A stretch of DNA of 64,000 nt, taken from positions 62,001-126,000 of the forward strand of contig NZ_JHYB01000004.1 of the NCBI RefSeq assembly GCF_000687835.1, written 5' to 3'. Made by a program: the position numbers and the translations under genes. Shown here piece by piece: positions 53,213 to 62,871 of the stretch. Within the stretch, counting starts at the first letter, position 1. Each line of letters starts with the position of its first letter. This DNA comes from Haploplasma modicum ATCC 29102 (GTDB taxonomy: Bacteria; Bacillota_I; Bacilli_A; Acholeplasmatales; Acholeplasmataceae). Below the pieces are notes generated by a model. That model had not been told where the DNA came from and did no database searches. It was given only the letters and a program-made list of their open reading frames with translations.

Positions 53213-54166
53213 ATGTATAAAAAAATTATAAAAATGATGTTAGTACTATTTTTAGTTTTAACACTTACTAGTTGCAACAAGAATAATACAGCTAAACCAC
53301 TAATAGTAACTACACTTTTTCCACAATATGATATGGCGAAAAATATTGTTGGTGATAAATTTGATGTAGTACTTCTTCCAAATCCTGGTTCTGAGATTCA
53401 TGATTTTGAACCTACAAGTAGACAAATATCAAGCATTAAAAAAAGTGATCTTTTTATTTTTTCAAGTTATGAGATTGATTCATGGTTAAACAATAATGCT
53501 TATAGAGTTAGTGGTGATAAAACTGTTGTATTAAATTTAAGTACCTATCTTGATTTAGAACATGAAGAAGAACATGAACATGACGAACATGAACATGAAC
53601 ATAAGCACGATCACAATCATGATCATGGTGACCTTCATTACTGGACTGATACTACTGTTTATCTTGAACTACTAGAAGTTGTTAGTAATCTGATTGCTGA
53701 GATTGATTATATCAATAAGGATTACTACTTATTAAATGCGAAAAATTATAGTGAAAAAATTCTTACCCTGCATAATAGTTTTTTAGATTTCTTAAATAAA
53801 ACAGAAAATAAAAAAATATATTTCTCCGGACATAATGCACTTGATAGTTTTAGTAAGTTATACAATATAGAAATTACTGCTTTAGTTGATTCTATAAAAC
53901 CAGATGCAGATATTACCTCTGTCCAAATTATTAAATTAATAAATGAAATTAAAGAAAATAATATCAACTACTTATTTACAGAAGAGTTAAGTGATCCTAA
54001 AGTTTCACAAACTATTAAAAATGAAGTAAAGAAAAAAAATCAAGATGTCACTCTTTTAGAACTACATGGGTATCATAACATTTCAAAAGAAGATAACAAA
54101 AACAATATTACATTTTATGACTTACTATCAAGAAATGTTAATAACTTAAAGGAGGCACTAAAATGA
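53213..54166 (+). CDS. znuA: zinc ABC transporter substrate-binding lipoprotein ZnuA
   Basis: 317 residues from ATG 53213, which has AAGGAGG upstream. Signal peptide ending LTSC gives a membrane-anchored lipoprotein. Cluster A-I fold with PNPGSEIHDFEPT, a His/Asp/Glu-rich loop (about 118-142) and HYWTD after it, HNAL and the late LHGYHN. The His-rich loop marks zinc rather than manganese specificity. It captures Zn2+ for ZnuB. First gene of znuA-znuC-znuB-zur, overlapping znuC by 4 bases. Confidence 0.95.
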   Translation: MYKKIIKMMLVLFLVLTLTSCNKNNTAKPLIVTTLFPQYDMAKNIVGDKFDVVLLPNPGSEIHDFEPTSRQISSIKKSDLFIFSSYEIDSWLNNNAYRVSGDKTVVLNLSTYLDLEHEEEHEHDEHEHEHKHDHNHDHGDLHYWTDTTVYLELLEVVSNLIAEIDYINKDYYLLNAKNYSEKILTLHNSFLDFLNKTENKKIYFSGHNALDSFSKLYNIEITALVDSIKPDADITSVQIIKLINEIKENNINYLFTEELSDPKVSQTIKNEVKKKNQDVTLLELHGYHNISKEDNKNNITFYDLLSRNVNNLKEALK

Positions 54167-54825
54167 ATTTAATTGAAGTATCAAACTTATCTTATAGCGT
54201 ATCTAATCAAACCATTTTAAATGATATATCATTTACACTAAAAAAGGGTGAGTACTTAAATATCATTGGACCTAATGGTTCTGGTAAAACTACATTAGTT
54301 GAACTAATAACAAACTTAATTAAACCAACTGAAGGTACAATTAAAATAAATGAAACAAATATTGGTTATTTACCGCAAAAATTAAACTTGAAGAAAAATT
54401 TCCCAATTACTGTAAAAGAAGTAATTAAATCCGGGGTGTTAAATACTAAACTACTATCTGATGAAAATATTATGAAGTGGTTAAAGATGATGGGAATTGG
54501 TGAACTCTTAAATGAAAAAATGCATGTTTTATCCGGTGGGCAACAACAAAGAGTATTTATTATTAGAACACTAATTAATGAACCTAGTATATTAATTCTT
54601 GATGAGCCTACAAGTGCGCTTGACCCTGATTTTAGAGAAGGATTTAATATATTTTTAAAGTCCCTCTGTGAAAAGAAACAAATTACTATTATTAATGTTA
54701 CTCATGATTTAAGTGAATTAAATTTAAAAAATACTAAAGTATTATATATCGATAAAGAAATAAAGTATTATGGTGATTCAATAAACTTCAAAGAATTAGA
54801 GCACGGAGGGGTAAGTCATGTTTGA
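54163..54825 (+). CDS. znuC: zinc ABC transporter ATP-binding protein ZnuC
   Basis: 220 residues. Walker A GPNGSGKTT (about 36-44), Q-loop LPQKL, signature LSGGQQQR, Walker B ILILDEPTSALD and H-loop His in VTHDL. It energises zinc import with ZnuB. ATGA overlap with znuA and an 8-base overlap with znuB show a tight operon. Confidence 0.96.
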   Translation: MNLIEVSNLSYSVSNQTILNDISFTLKKGEYLNIIGPNGSGKTTLVELITNLIKPTEGTIKINETNIGYLPQKLNLKKNFPITVKEVIKSGVLNTKLLSDENIMKWLKMMGIGELLNEKMHVLSGGQQQRVFIIRTLINEPSILILDEPTSALDPDFREGFNIFLKSLCEKKQITIINVTHDLSELNLKNTKVLYIDKEIKYYGDSINFKELEHGGVSHV

Positions 54826-55639
54826 GTTTTTTAGTTATAGTTTTGTTATTAATGCAATTTTAATCGCCTCAATAATTGCTGTTTCAAGTGCTTTACTAAG
54901 CCCTTTCTTAGTTTTAAATGAACAAGCTTTAATTGCTGATGGACTAGCTCATGTAGGTTTTACTGGGTTTGCTCTAGGAATAATTCTAATCAATGAACCC
55001 TTATTTATCAGCATCCCATTTGTCGTTATTGTTTCAGTTTTAATTAAATATTTAGCTAATAATAAAAATATTAATGGTGATGCTGCTCTTGGATTATTAT
55101 CTACCATTTCACTTGCTATCGGATTAATTATTGTTCATAAATCTGATGGATTTAATCGTTCAATTCAAACGATGTTAGTGGGTAACTTATGGACGGTTTC
55201 AAATTTAGAACTTATTTTATCTTTTATAATATTAATATTAATTATTTCATTTGTAAGTTTTTATTACAAGAAACTTTTATTAATTACATTCGATTATAAA
55301 TATGCAAAGTTTTTAAAGGTTAAAACAAATTTAATATCTTATTTACTTTCCATTTTAACTGCACTTTTAATTACAATTGGGGTAAAAGCAATCGGAACAT
55401 TATTAATCTCATCATTTGTAATTTTTCCTGTAATAATTGGAATGCAATTTAAAAAAGGGTTTTTCCATACATTATTACTAGGTGTTATAGCGTCCATTAT
55501 AGCGGTATTGATTGGAATAATTTTTGCTCACACTGTTGATATTCCTGCTGGTTCTAGCATTATCTTAGTGTATACAATAATTTTATTTGTTTCAATGTTT
55601 TTAAAAAAGTTTATTAAAGGAGGAAGTTTCCGTGCTTAG
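54818..55639 (+). CDS. znuB: zinc ABC transporter permease ZnuB
   Basis: 273 residues with eight or so membrane helices of the ABC-3 family; LIADGLAHVGFTGFALGI and IKAIGTLLISSFVIFP-like stretches (here VKAIGTLLISSFVIFP) are the conserved coupling and core elements. Forms the membrane channel. GGAGGGG precedes the start inside znuC. Confidence 0.95.
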   Translation: MFEFFSYSFVINAILIASIIAVSSALLSPFLVLNEQALIADGLAHVGFTGFALGIILINEPLFISIPFVVIVSVLIKYLANNKNINGDAALGLLSTISLAIGLIIVHKSDGFNRSIQTMLVGNLWTVSNLELILSFIILILIISFVSFYYKKLLLITFDYKYAKFLKVKTNLISYLLSILTALLITIGVKAIGTLLISSFVIFPVIIGMQFKKGFFHTLLLGVIASIIAVLIGIIFAHTVDIPAGSSIILVYTIILFVSMFLKKFIKGGSFRA

Positions 55640-56003
55640 ATTAACATCTCATAGAAAAAAAGTTTATGATATTTTAAACAATACCAACAAACCTTTAAGT
55701 TGCGAAATGATCTATGAAAAAGTAGAAAATGAAAATATTAATTTATCTACTATTTATCGTGCTATTGATTATTTTTTTGAAAATGACTTAGTACTAAAAT
55801 TTCATTTCAATAATAAAAGTTATTATATTCTAAATCAAGATCATAACCACTCACATTACTTTATTTGTACAAATTGTCTTAAGATGGATAAAATTAAATG
55901 TAATATGAAAGATATAATAACTGAGTTAAAAGAAACAAAGAACTATCAAATTTTAAATCATGAAATGACTGTTTATGGTCTATGTGATTTATGTAGTAAT
56001 TAA
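55632..56003 (+). CDS. zur: Fur-family metal regulator, probably Zur
   Basis: 123 residues with GTG start at 55632 and GGAGGAAG upstream. Winged helix (LTSHRKKVYDILNNTNKPLSCEMIYEKV ... NLSTIYRAIDYF), the His-rich metal segment NQDHNHSHYFIC, and two CxxC structural zinc sites (CTNC, CDLC). Its place as last gene of the znu operon and the Fur-type box at the operon promoter point to zinc-dependent autoregulation, so Zur rather than Fur or PerR. Confidence 0.88.
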   Translation: MLRLTSHRKKVYDILNNTNKPLSCEMIYEKVENENINLSTIYRAIDYFFENDLVLKFHFNNKSYYILNQDHNHSHYFICTNCLKMDKIKCNMKDIITELKETKNYQILNHEMTVYGLCDLCSN

Positions 56004-56380
56004 AATTTTCCTTTAATGGATAAAATATTTATAATAATACCTGATATTGCAGATATGATTAAAAGACTAATAAAGATAATTGATTTAAAATTAAGTCCGT
56101 TATCACCTGAAAAAGAAAAAGCTAAAAAAGCTGCCATATAAAAATATAAATTTACCTTATTTATTGTAAGGTATTTTTTATTTAAAATTATAACTTCATT
56201 TGATTTATCCCTACTATATCTAAATAAAACAAATAAAAATAAACCAATAAAGATACCATAAAAGGCTAAATTAATATATTTATTATCAACTAACTCCTTT
56301 AAAATACTATTTAATGGTAATACTAAAAATAAGATAAAAACAAATATTTGAAGCTTAATTGCACGTTTTTGAATTTCCAT
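56000..56380 (-). CDS. small four-helix membrane protein, unknown
   Basis: 126 residues with four membrane helices (about 10-28, 36-54, 75-92, 97-118). GGAGGAC precedes the ATG. Convergent with zur, overlapping its stop by 4 bases, and divergent from coaD. No family recognised. Confidence 0.6.
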   Translation of the reverse strand: MEIQKRAIKLQIFVFILFLVLPLNSILKELVDNKYINLAFYGIFIGLFLFVLFRYSRDKSNEVIILNKKYLTINKVNLYFYMAAFLAFSFSGDNGLNFKSIIFISLLIISAISGIIINILSIKGKF

Positions 56381-56432
56381 TGCTGTCCTCCGGTTTTATT
56401 TATGTTATACTATCACTATGAGGTGATTTACT

Positions 56433-56918
56433 ATGAGAAAAGGCTTATATGCAGGTACATTTGATCCACTTACACTTGGCCACTTAGATGTTATTAAAAG
56501 AGCTGCTAAACTTGTGGATGAACTTACAGTCTTAGTTGCAAACAATAATTTAAAACAACATCGCTTTACTAAAGAAGAAAGATTAGATATGGTTAGGAAA
56601 GTTGTTAAAGATATTCCTAATGTTAAAATCGATTCAACAGAGAGCCTAGTTGTTAGATATGCTAAAGAACATGGTATTGGCATGATGTTTAGAGGTCTTA
56701 GAAATATTCAGGATTATGAATATGAATATTCCCTTGCAAACTACAATACAAATATTGATCCTGATGTTGAGACGGTTTTATTATTTCCAACTAATAATAT
56801 GCATTTCGTATCTTCTAGTTCTATTAAAGAATTAGTCTATCATGGTGTTGATATTAGTAGATATATTCCAAAAGAAAATATTAAACTAGTTGAAGATAGA
56901 CTTAAGGCAAAATCTTAA
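56433..56918 (+). CDS. coaD: phosphopantetheine adenylyltransferase
   Basis: 161 residues. Nucleotidyl-transfer motif GTFDPLTLGHLDVI (residues 9-22), FRGLRNIQDYEYEYSLA, and SSSSIKELV. It makes dephospho-CoA from phosphopantetheine and ATP. AGGTGA precedes the ATG. The end overlaps the convergent HAD gene by 17 bases. Confidence 0.97.
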   Translation: MRKGLYAGTFDPLTLGHLDVIKRAAKLVDELTVLVANNNLKQHRFTKEERLDMVRKVVKDIPNVKIDSTESLVVRYAKEHGIGMMFRGLRNIQDYEYEYSLANYNTNIDPDVETVLLFPTNNMHFVSSSSIKELVYHGVDISRYIPKENIKLVEDRLKAKS

Positions 56919-57678
56919 TACTTTTAAAAAAATCATAAAGCTGATTATCGTCGATGTGTGGTGCGATATAATCGGCTTTTTCTTTTAATTCTAAAAAGCC
57001 ACTATTGCTCATAGCAATTCCAATATCTGCCATTTCAACCATCTGGATATCGTTATGACCATCACCAACAGCAATAAGTCTATAATCTTCTTCACCCTTT
57101 AATAGTTCTTTAATCGCAAGTGCCTTATTAGATTTTCTATCTACTAAGTCATAACCCTCTTTATGCCATGGATGAAGATCTAAATTTATTTGATTTTTTA
57201 TACTATCCATATAATCTTTATCACTTGTAAAAAGCCATAACTGATAAACATCTTCACTCAAATAAATATCAGGTTTTACTTCTGGTTTTTTAATGTTAAA
57301 ACTATTTATATTAATGTGCACTTGATCATTGTAAGTTGTTATATACTCATCAATCTTGCAGACAAAACCAACACTTATATCTTTTTTTTCTGCAAGTGAA
57401 ATAACATTTTTAATTTCTTCTTTATTAATTGCATTATTATATACTAGTTCATTATTTTTATAAGCGATTGCTCCATTAATAAAAATTTTATAAGTAAAAA
57501 GGTCTAGTAAAGAACCTAACATTGAAACTTTAGCTTCATTTCTTCCGGTTGCTATACCTAAATACGTATTTGGAAGATTCGCTAGTTCCAATAATAATTT
57601 AACTGTTTGACCTGGAATTATTTGGTTTTTAGTACTATGAATTGTATTGTCTAAATCAAAAAAAATTATTGTCTTCAT
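56902..57678 (-). CDS. HAD-superfamily Cof-type phosphatase
   Basis: 258 residues from ATG 57678 with GAGGTGGAG upstream. HAD motif I DLDNT with nucleophile Asp near residue 8, the IIB-type cap domain, a Lys in SNKALAIKELL, and motif IV GDGHNDIQM. Such enzymes hydrolyse sugar phosphates or cofactor phosphates; the substrate is not readable. Convergent with coaD, divergent from rnjA. Confidence 0.9.
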   Translation of the reverse strand: MKTIIFFDLDNTIHSTKNQIIPGQTVKLLLELANLPNTYLGIATGRNEAKVSMLGSLLDLFTYKIFINGAIAYKNNELVYNNAINKEEIKNVISLAEKKDISVGFVCKIDEYITTYNDQVHININSFNIKKPEVKPDIYLSEDVYQLWLFTSDKDYMDSIKNQINLDLHPWHKEGYDLVDRKSNKALAIKELLKGEEDYRLIAVGDGHNDIQMVEMADIGIAMSNSGFLELKEKADYIAPHIDDNQLYDFFKSIKILP

Positions 57679-57780
57679 ACTCCACCTCAAAAATAATTAT
57701 ATCATAAAAAGGTTTTTACTATCTTTTTATCTCTATTTATTATACAATATAATAAAGAATTATAGCACGGAGGGATTTAA

Positions 57781-59469
57781 GTGAAAAACACATTACTAAA
57801 AACCGATGAAATCGGAATTTTTTCATTAGGAGGTCTGGGCGAAGTTGGGAAAAACATGTATATTTATGAAATTAGTGATCAAATATACATTGTGGACTCC
57901 GGTATACTTTTCCCTGATGACAGGCTTTTAGGTATTGACTATGTAATACCTGATTATCAATATTTGATCGAAAACGAGGAAAGAATCGTTGGCCTTTTTA
58001 TTACCCATGCCCATGAAGATCATATTGGTGGTATTCCATATTTACTAAGAAAGGTAAAAATACCTAAAATATATGCTGCAGGAATTGCAGTTGATATGAT
58101 TGAGCATAAACTAGGTGAACACAAAGATGTGAAATCACCACAAATTGAAGTATTTAAAGCACATTACAAATATAACTTTAAAGATTTAGAAATGTCTTTT
58201 ATTAGACTAAACCATTCTATTCCTGATATGTTTGGTATTGTTTTTAAAACTATTCATGGCAATGTTTTCCATACTGGAGACTTTAAAATTGACTTTACAC
58301 CAGTTGGTCCACCAGCTGAGTATGACAAACTTGCTAAAATTGGAGCAGAGGGAGTTTTATGTCTCTTATCTGATTCTACTAATGCTGAGCGTGAAGGTTT
58401 AATTGAATCTGATACGAAGATTGGAAAATCAATTAATGAGTTATTCTCGAAAATTGAAGGTAGAATTATTATTGCTACTTTCTCATCTAATATGTACCGC
58501 GTTCAACAAATCATCGAAGCATCAATTAAAAATAATCGTAAAATTGCTGTCTTTGGTAGAAGTATGGAACGTGCAATTGAAGTTGGTAGACAGTCTGGTT
58601 ATATTATTATTCCAAAAGGATTTTTACTAACCGAACAAGAAATCACAAAGGTTAAAGATAGTGAATTAACTATTATTGTTACAGGATCACAAGGTGAACC
58701 ATTTGCTGCACTAAGTAGAATTGCTAATGGATCACATCGTCAGATTAAAGCACACAAGGGTGATACCGTAATCTTTTCTTCATCACCAATTCCAGGTAAT
58801 CAAGAAGGCGTTAACAAGACTGTTAATAAATTATTCAGATTAGATGTTGAAGTTATTACTCACGGTCCACTTGCTGATACACATACATCAGGACACGGAT
58901 CACAAAATGACTTAAAATTAATGTTATCATTAACAAGACCAAAATTCTTTATTCCAATGCATGGTGAGCATAGAATGCTTAAATACCATAAAAATCTTGC
59001 CGTAGACTGTGGAGTAAAACCTGAAAATATTTTAATTATGGATAATGGTGAAGTTGCTGCATTAACAAAAGATACTATTAGACTTGCTGGTAGTGTTCCT
59101 GCAGGAGATATTTATATCGACGGAACAGGAATTGGCGATATTGGTAGTGCTGTTATTAAAGAACGTAAAACTCTTTCTGAGGAAGGTTTGTTTGCAGTTA
59201 TTATAACAATTGATTCTGCAAATAAAAAACTTATCTCAGAACCATCAATTGTTTCAAGAGGTTTCATCTATATGCGAGGAAATGAAGAAATAACCAAAGA
59301 ATTTGCTCTTCTTGCTCATAAAGTAGCAAAAGAAGAGTTAAATAAAAAAATGTTTAATGAATTAAATATGAAACAAAGAATTATTGATACACTACAAGCT
59401 AAGATTCATGAGCTAACACTTAGAAATCCAGTAATTATTCCAATTGTTTCTGATTTGAAATCTAATTAA
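57781..59469 (+). CDS. rnjA: ribonuclease J
   Basis: 562 residues with GTG start at 57781 and GGAGGG upstream. Beta-CASP metallo-beta-lactamase core: THAHEDHIGGIPY, HTGDFKID, SDSTNAEREG, and HTSGHGSQNDL; the C-terminal domain is present. It is the 5'-3' exo- and endonuclease of firmicute mRNA and rRNA processing. Which of the J1/J2 paralogues it is cannot be decided here. Confidence 0.95.
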   Translation: MKNTLLKTDEIGIFSLGGLGEVGKNMYIYEISDQIYIVDSGILFPDDRLLGIDYVIPDYQYLIENEERIVGLFITHAHEDHIGGIPYLLRKVKIPKIYAAGIAVDMIEHKLGEHKDVKSPQIEVFKAHYKYNFKDLEMSFIRLNHSIPDMFGIVFKTIHGNVFHTGDFKIDFTPVGPPAEYDKLAKIGAEGVLCLLSDSTNAEREGLIESDTKIGKSINELFSKIEGRIIIATFSSNMYRVQQIIEASIKNNRKIAVFGRSMERAIEVGRQSGYIIIPKGFLLTEQEITKVKDSELTIIVTGSQGEPFAALSRIANGSHRQIKAHKGDTVIFSSSPIPGNQEGVNKTVNKLFRLDVEVITHGPLADTHTSGHGSQNDLKLMLSLTRPKFFIPMHGEHRMLKYHKNLAVDCGVKPENILIMDNGEVAALTKDTIRLAGSVPAGDIYIDGTGIGDIGSAVIKERKTLSEEGLFAVIITIDSANKKLISEPSIVSRGFIYMRGNEEITKEFALLAHKVAKEELNKKMFNELNMKQRIIDTLQAKIHELTLRNPVIIPIVSDLKSN

Positions 59470-59473
59470 TAAA

Positions 59474-59512
59474 AAAATAATGATCCAATTAAGGGTCATT
59501 ATTTTTATTTTT
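59474..59512. terminator. terminator after rnjA, usable from both sides
   Basis: Stem AATAATGATCC / GGGTCATTATT with one G-U pair, loop of about six bases, T-rich on the plus side and A-rich on the other. Confidence 0.85.
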
Positions 59513-59518
59513 AGTTAA

Positions 59519-59998
59519 TTATAAATCAAGAGATAACTTATATCCTGTAGCAAGTAAACCAAGACCAGATAATACTAATGAGATTATTCCAAGTGTTGAT
59601 AACTTAATTTGAATCTTAATTGCATTACCTATAATAGGTGTAAATGATACTTCTTTAATTACTAACATTAAGATAATGTTTAATAAGAATAATCCAACTG
59701 CAACTAGTGATCCTAATTTATTATTTAAAATACCATTAATAACTGCTGCACCTGCTGGAAGTAGCATTGCGATTACTAATAATAAATTAAAATTAAATGT
59801 TCCAAGTGTTACAGAAATAGCACCTGTTGTTTGCCATTTACCTCCAAAAGCAACCATTAATCCATTTAAATCTGAATTACTATTGTTATAATTTGTTGAA
59901 AATGCATTAAGTGTTAGTAAGAAACTTGCAGCAATTCCTAAAATAATAACAACAAAAGTTACGCCAAACTTCACATTTTGTTTATTTTTTTTGCTCAT
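59519..59998 (-). CDS. four-helix membrane protein, unknown
   Basis: 159 residues from ATG 59998, chosen because AGGGGG lies seven bases upstream. Four membrane helices at about 11-30, 50-74, 80-99 and 118-140; short basic N-terminus (MSKKNKQNVK). No family recognised. It starts 16 bases after the exonuclease gene in the same direction. Confidence 0.6.
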   Translation of the reverse strand: MSKKNKQNVKFGVTFVVIILGIAASFLLTLNAFSTNYNNSNSDLNGLMVAFGGKWQTTGAISVTLGTFNFNLLLVIAMLLPAGAAVINGILNNKLGSLVAVGLFLLNIILMLVIKEVSFTPIIGNAIKIQIKLSTLGIISLVLSGLGLLATGYKLSLDL

Positions 59999-60014
59999 TT
60001 TCATTCCCCCTTTT

Positions 60015-60863
60015 TTATTTATTATATACTTCATTCTTCGAATATGCAATAAATGAATCAAAAACTTTTTTAGTTACCTTTGCATCATATGTTGCATCAT
60101 GCACTTGTTCTTCTCTTTTTAAGGAGTATGTTTCATATGCTTTAAAAAGTCCTAAATCATTTGCAAGATTAAAATAATCTCTATGTAATTTGAGTAAATC
60201 AACAAAATCTTCTCTCTTAGTAATTGGTACTAAGCGATGAATCTCATATGCTAGATCTAGACTTAAAATATCATTTTTCCCCCAAACAACAATTTTTGGA
60301 TTATATGTTTCTAGTATTTCTTTTAATTCTAAATAAAAATCTTTAAATAAAATATGATTGTTAATATATTCATCTTTATCAATACTTAAAAATCCTAGTG
60401 TTCTTGAACTTGGTGGATACTGAATTATTGTTTTTAAATAGTTGTCATTTTCAATAATTGTTTCACCCTTTTTATTAACTAATAAATATCCATATTGTAA
60501 AATTTCAACCTTAAAGTTCTTTTGTCTATATTTGGGTAGTGTCATTTCAAAATCAATGAATAAATAATGCTCATTTTTTTCTAAAAAGTTTAACATATCA
60601 CTCTTAAGTTTACTGTGATTATAGAAATCTCTTTTTGTTTTTAAATCAGTTATCCTATTAAAATAAGCAACTTGATAACAAATTTTAGCATTTATTCTAC
60701 GTTTATTTTTACCAATTTCAAAATCAACTAATAATCCTTTTCTTAAAGAATTTAAAAATATTTTATTTAGTCTGCTTGTTAAGTAGAAATATGTTTTTCT
60801 ATTACCAATAATTACTGAGAAATATTTATCGTTATAGTTAACATCTTTAATTATCAGTTTCAT
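60015..60863 (-). CDS. DEDDh-type 3'-5' exonuclease family protein
   Basis: 282 residues. N-terminal about 90 residues unrecognised, then the RNase T / DNA polymerase III epsilon fold: IDFEMT (motif I, Asp and Glu), VVWGKNDILSLD (motif II) and HDATYDAKVT (motif III, His and Asp). It should trim RNA or DNA from the 3' end; substrate unknown. Overlaps uvrC by 17 bases, so it is co-transcribed with it. Confidence 0.85.
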   Translation of the reverse strand: MKLIIKDVNYNDKYFSVIIGNRKTYFYLTSRLNKIFLNSLRKGLLVDFEIGKNKRRINAKICYQVAYFNRITDLKTKRDFYNHSKLKSDMLNFLEKNEHYLFIDFEMTLPKYRQKNFKVEILQYGYLLVNKKGETIIENDNYLKTIIQYPPSSRTLGFLSIDKDEYINNHILFKDFYLELKEILETYNPKIVVWGKNDILSLDLAYEIHRLVPITKREDFVDLLKLHRDYFNLANDLGLFKAYETYSLKREEQVHDATYDAKVTKKVFDSFIAYSKNEVYNK

Positions 60864-62583
60864 TATTTAATACCTCTTTTAATTTATTTATTACTTTATC
60901 TGGAAGCCCAATTTCTTTTAACTGTTCAAAGCTTGCCGTCTTAATTTCATCCAAATCTTTAAAGCTTGCAAGAAGTGCTCTTTTTCGCTTTTCACCAAGA
61001 CCTGTAATCTCATCTAATTTGCTGTTATAAGCCTTTTTATTTCTTTGTACCCTATGAGTGCTAATTGCATAACGGTGAACTTCTTCCGATAGTTTAAAGA
61101 GAAATTGATAGACTTTAGGATAGTCTTTTAGAATTATTTCTCTATCAATTGATACCATACTTTCAAGTTGGTGTTTATTATTCTTCTTAAGTCCTAATAC
61201 TTTAATATCAAGATTTAAATTATCAATAACTTCTTTGGCAATTTTCACATGGCCAATTCCACCATCGACTAATATTAAGTCTGGTCTTTCTAAATTTTCC
61301 ATTAAGATACGGTAATACCTACGATATATTACTTCTTGCAGTGCTTTATAATCATCATTTGTTGTAGTTTTTAAATTAAATTTACGATATAACTTTTTAT
61401 TAAATTTATAGTCTTTAAAAACAATCATCGCAGAGATTGATGCGGTACCAAAGAGCTGTGAGTTATCAAACACTTCAATTAAGTTTAAATCATCAACATT
61501 AAGTAATGTTTTTAATTCACTTACCGCCTCTTCTTGTTTTTCTAATTTATTTTGATATAGTAAGAAATAATTCTCTAAGTCAAATTTTGCATTTTTATTA
61601 GCAAGCTCAACAATTTTTCGCTTATCACCAATTTTAGGTAAAAATGTAACATTTGAAAATGTTAAATCTTCATCACTAAACATCATATAGTCAAATAATA
61701 TTTCATCTGGAAAATGACCTTGATAAAATTGATTAATATAACTTAGAATAAATTCTTTAGGATCTCCCACATACGAAAAAATTGTCTGGTGTTGATCAAT
61801 TATTCTGCCACTTCGCATAAATAAGATTTGAAGCGCGATACTCTCATCATTATAATAACTACCAATAATATCACGGTCTTTGTAATCATTTAGACTTATA
61901 ATTTGTTTCTCTGTTGTTGTTTTAATATGATTTAAGGTATCTCTAATTACAGCAGCCCTTTCAAACATCATTAAATTACTATAATCTAACATTGATTTTT
62001 CAAGTGCATTAGTTACTTCTTTAATATCACCTTTTAAAAACTTAGTAATTTTTGATACTTGGAGTTCATAGTTATTAGATGTGTCTGATTCAATACTTTT
62101 ACCAATTTCTTCATAAAAATTAGGTATTTTTTCGATTTTTCCCATTGGGAATAGTAATTCAAGTAACCTTGCTGTTTCTCTTGCACTTTTGACATTAGGA
62201 TAAGGACCAAATATTTTTCCTTTAACATTTTTAGTTCTTATTACTTTAATTACTGGTGGGATTGTTTTGGTAATTTCAATATAAGGATAAGTTTTATCAT
62301 CCATAAAAACAACATTATATTTAGGTCTATGTTCTTTAATTAAGTTTAATTCTAAGATTAGCGATTCTTGTTCGCTATTTGTTAAGACTATTTCAAAATC
62401 ATGTATTTCGCTAACTAATTTCGATGTTTTATAGTTATGAGCCCCAGTAAAATATGATTTAACTCTTTGTTTTAAGTTTTTTGCTTTTCCTACATATATT
62501 ATCTTTGAATCTTTATTTTTCATTAAATAACAACCGGGATTATCAGGCAATAAACTTAGTTTTTCTTTAATTTTTGAAATCAT
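60847..62583 (-). CDS. uvrC: excinuclease ABC subunit C
   Basis: 578 residues. GIY-YIG nuclease at the N-terminus (PGCYLMKNKDSKIIYVGKAK), UVR motif region near 200-235, RNase H-like nuclease with LVDGGIGHVKIAKEV and the late HRYAISTHR, and a C-terminal helix-hairpin-helix (LDEITGLGEKRKRALL). It makes both incisions in nucleotide excision repair. A terminator at 62628-62660 separates it from rpoZ. Confidence 0.97.
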   Translation of the reverse strand: MISKIKEKLSLLPDNPGCYLMKNKDSKIIYVGKAKNLKQRVKSYFTGAHNYKTSKLVSEIHDFEIVLTNSEQESLILELNLIKEHRPKYNVVFMDDKTYPYIEITKTIPPVIKVIRTKNVKGKIFGPYPNVKSARETARLLELLFPMGKIEKIPNFYEEIGKSIESDTSNNYELQVSKITKFLKGDIKEVTNALEKSMLDYSNLMMFERAAVIRDTLNHIKTTTEKQIISLNDYKDRDIIGSYYNDESIALQILFMRSGRIIDQHQTIFSYVGDPKEFILSYINQFYQGHFPDEILFDYMMFSDEDLTFSNVTFLPKIGDKRKIVELANKNAKFDLENYFLLYQNKLEKQEEAVSELKTLLNVDDLNLIEVFDNSQLFGTASISAMIVFKDYKFNKKLYRKFNLKTTTNDDYKALQEVIYRRYYRILMENLERPDLILVDGGIGHVKIAKEVIDNLNLDIKVLGLKKNNKHQLESMVSIDREIILKDYPKVYQFLFKLSEEVHRYAISTHRVQRNKKAYNSKLDEITGLGEKRKRALLASFKDLDEIKTASFEQLKEIGLPDKVINKLKEVLNNETDN

Positions 62584-62627
62584 CTATAAAACACCTCCTT
62601 TAATCAAATCTATCTTTAATTATATCA

Positions 62628-62660
62628 TAAAAAAATAAAAGGGATTTGATCCCTTTTATT
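62628..62660 (-). terminator. terminator of the gmk-rpoZ operon
   Basis: Minus-strand perfect twelve-pair stem AATAAAAGGGAT / ATCCCTTTTATT with a three-base loop and seven Ts; it overlaps the rpoZ stop. Confidence 0.9.
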
Positions 62661-62868
62661 CAAATTCGATTTCTACTCGGTCTTTTAAAATTTCTTCAAG
62701 AGCAATTCCAATACTTTTTAAGCATTTAGCATCTTTGATATATAGTTCATCTCTTTCAATAATTTCTGCAACTTTACTTGCTGCATAAACTAACTTATAT
62801 TTTGAATCTATTTTCTCTAGTAAATTATCAATTGAAGGGTAACGCATTCCATCTTTGTTTTTTTCCAT
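62656..62868 (-). CDS. rpoZ: RNA polymerase omega subunit
   Basis: 70 residues. MRYPSIDNLLEKIDSKYKLVYAASKVAEII is the family start with the conserved helix; the ATG at 62868 adds a seven-residue Lys/Asn-rich lead. It aids RNA polymerase assembly. Three bases after gmk, the standard firmicute order. Confidence 0.9.
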   Translation of the reverse strand: MEKNKDGMRYPSIDNLLEKIDSKYKLVYAASKVAEIIERDELYIKDAKCLKSIGIALEEILKDRVEIEFE

Positions 62869-62871
62869 TTT

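Noticed and set aside
53567-53640. Short repeat of CATGAACATGAACA type as a tandem-repeat locus
   Set aside because: It is simply the His/Glu/Asp-rich zinc-binding loop of ZnuA.
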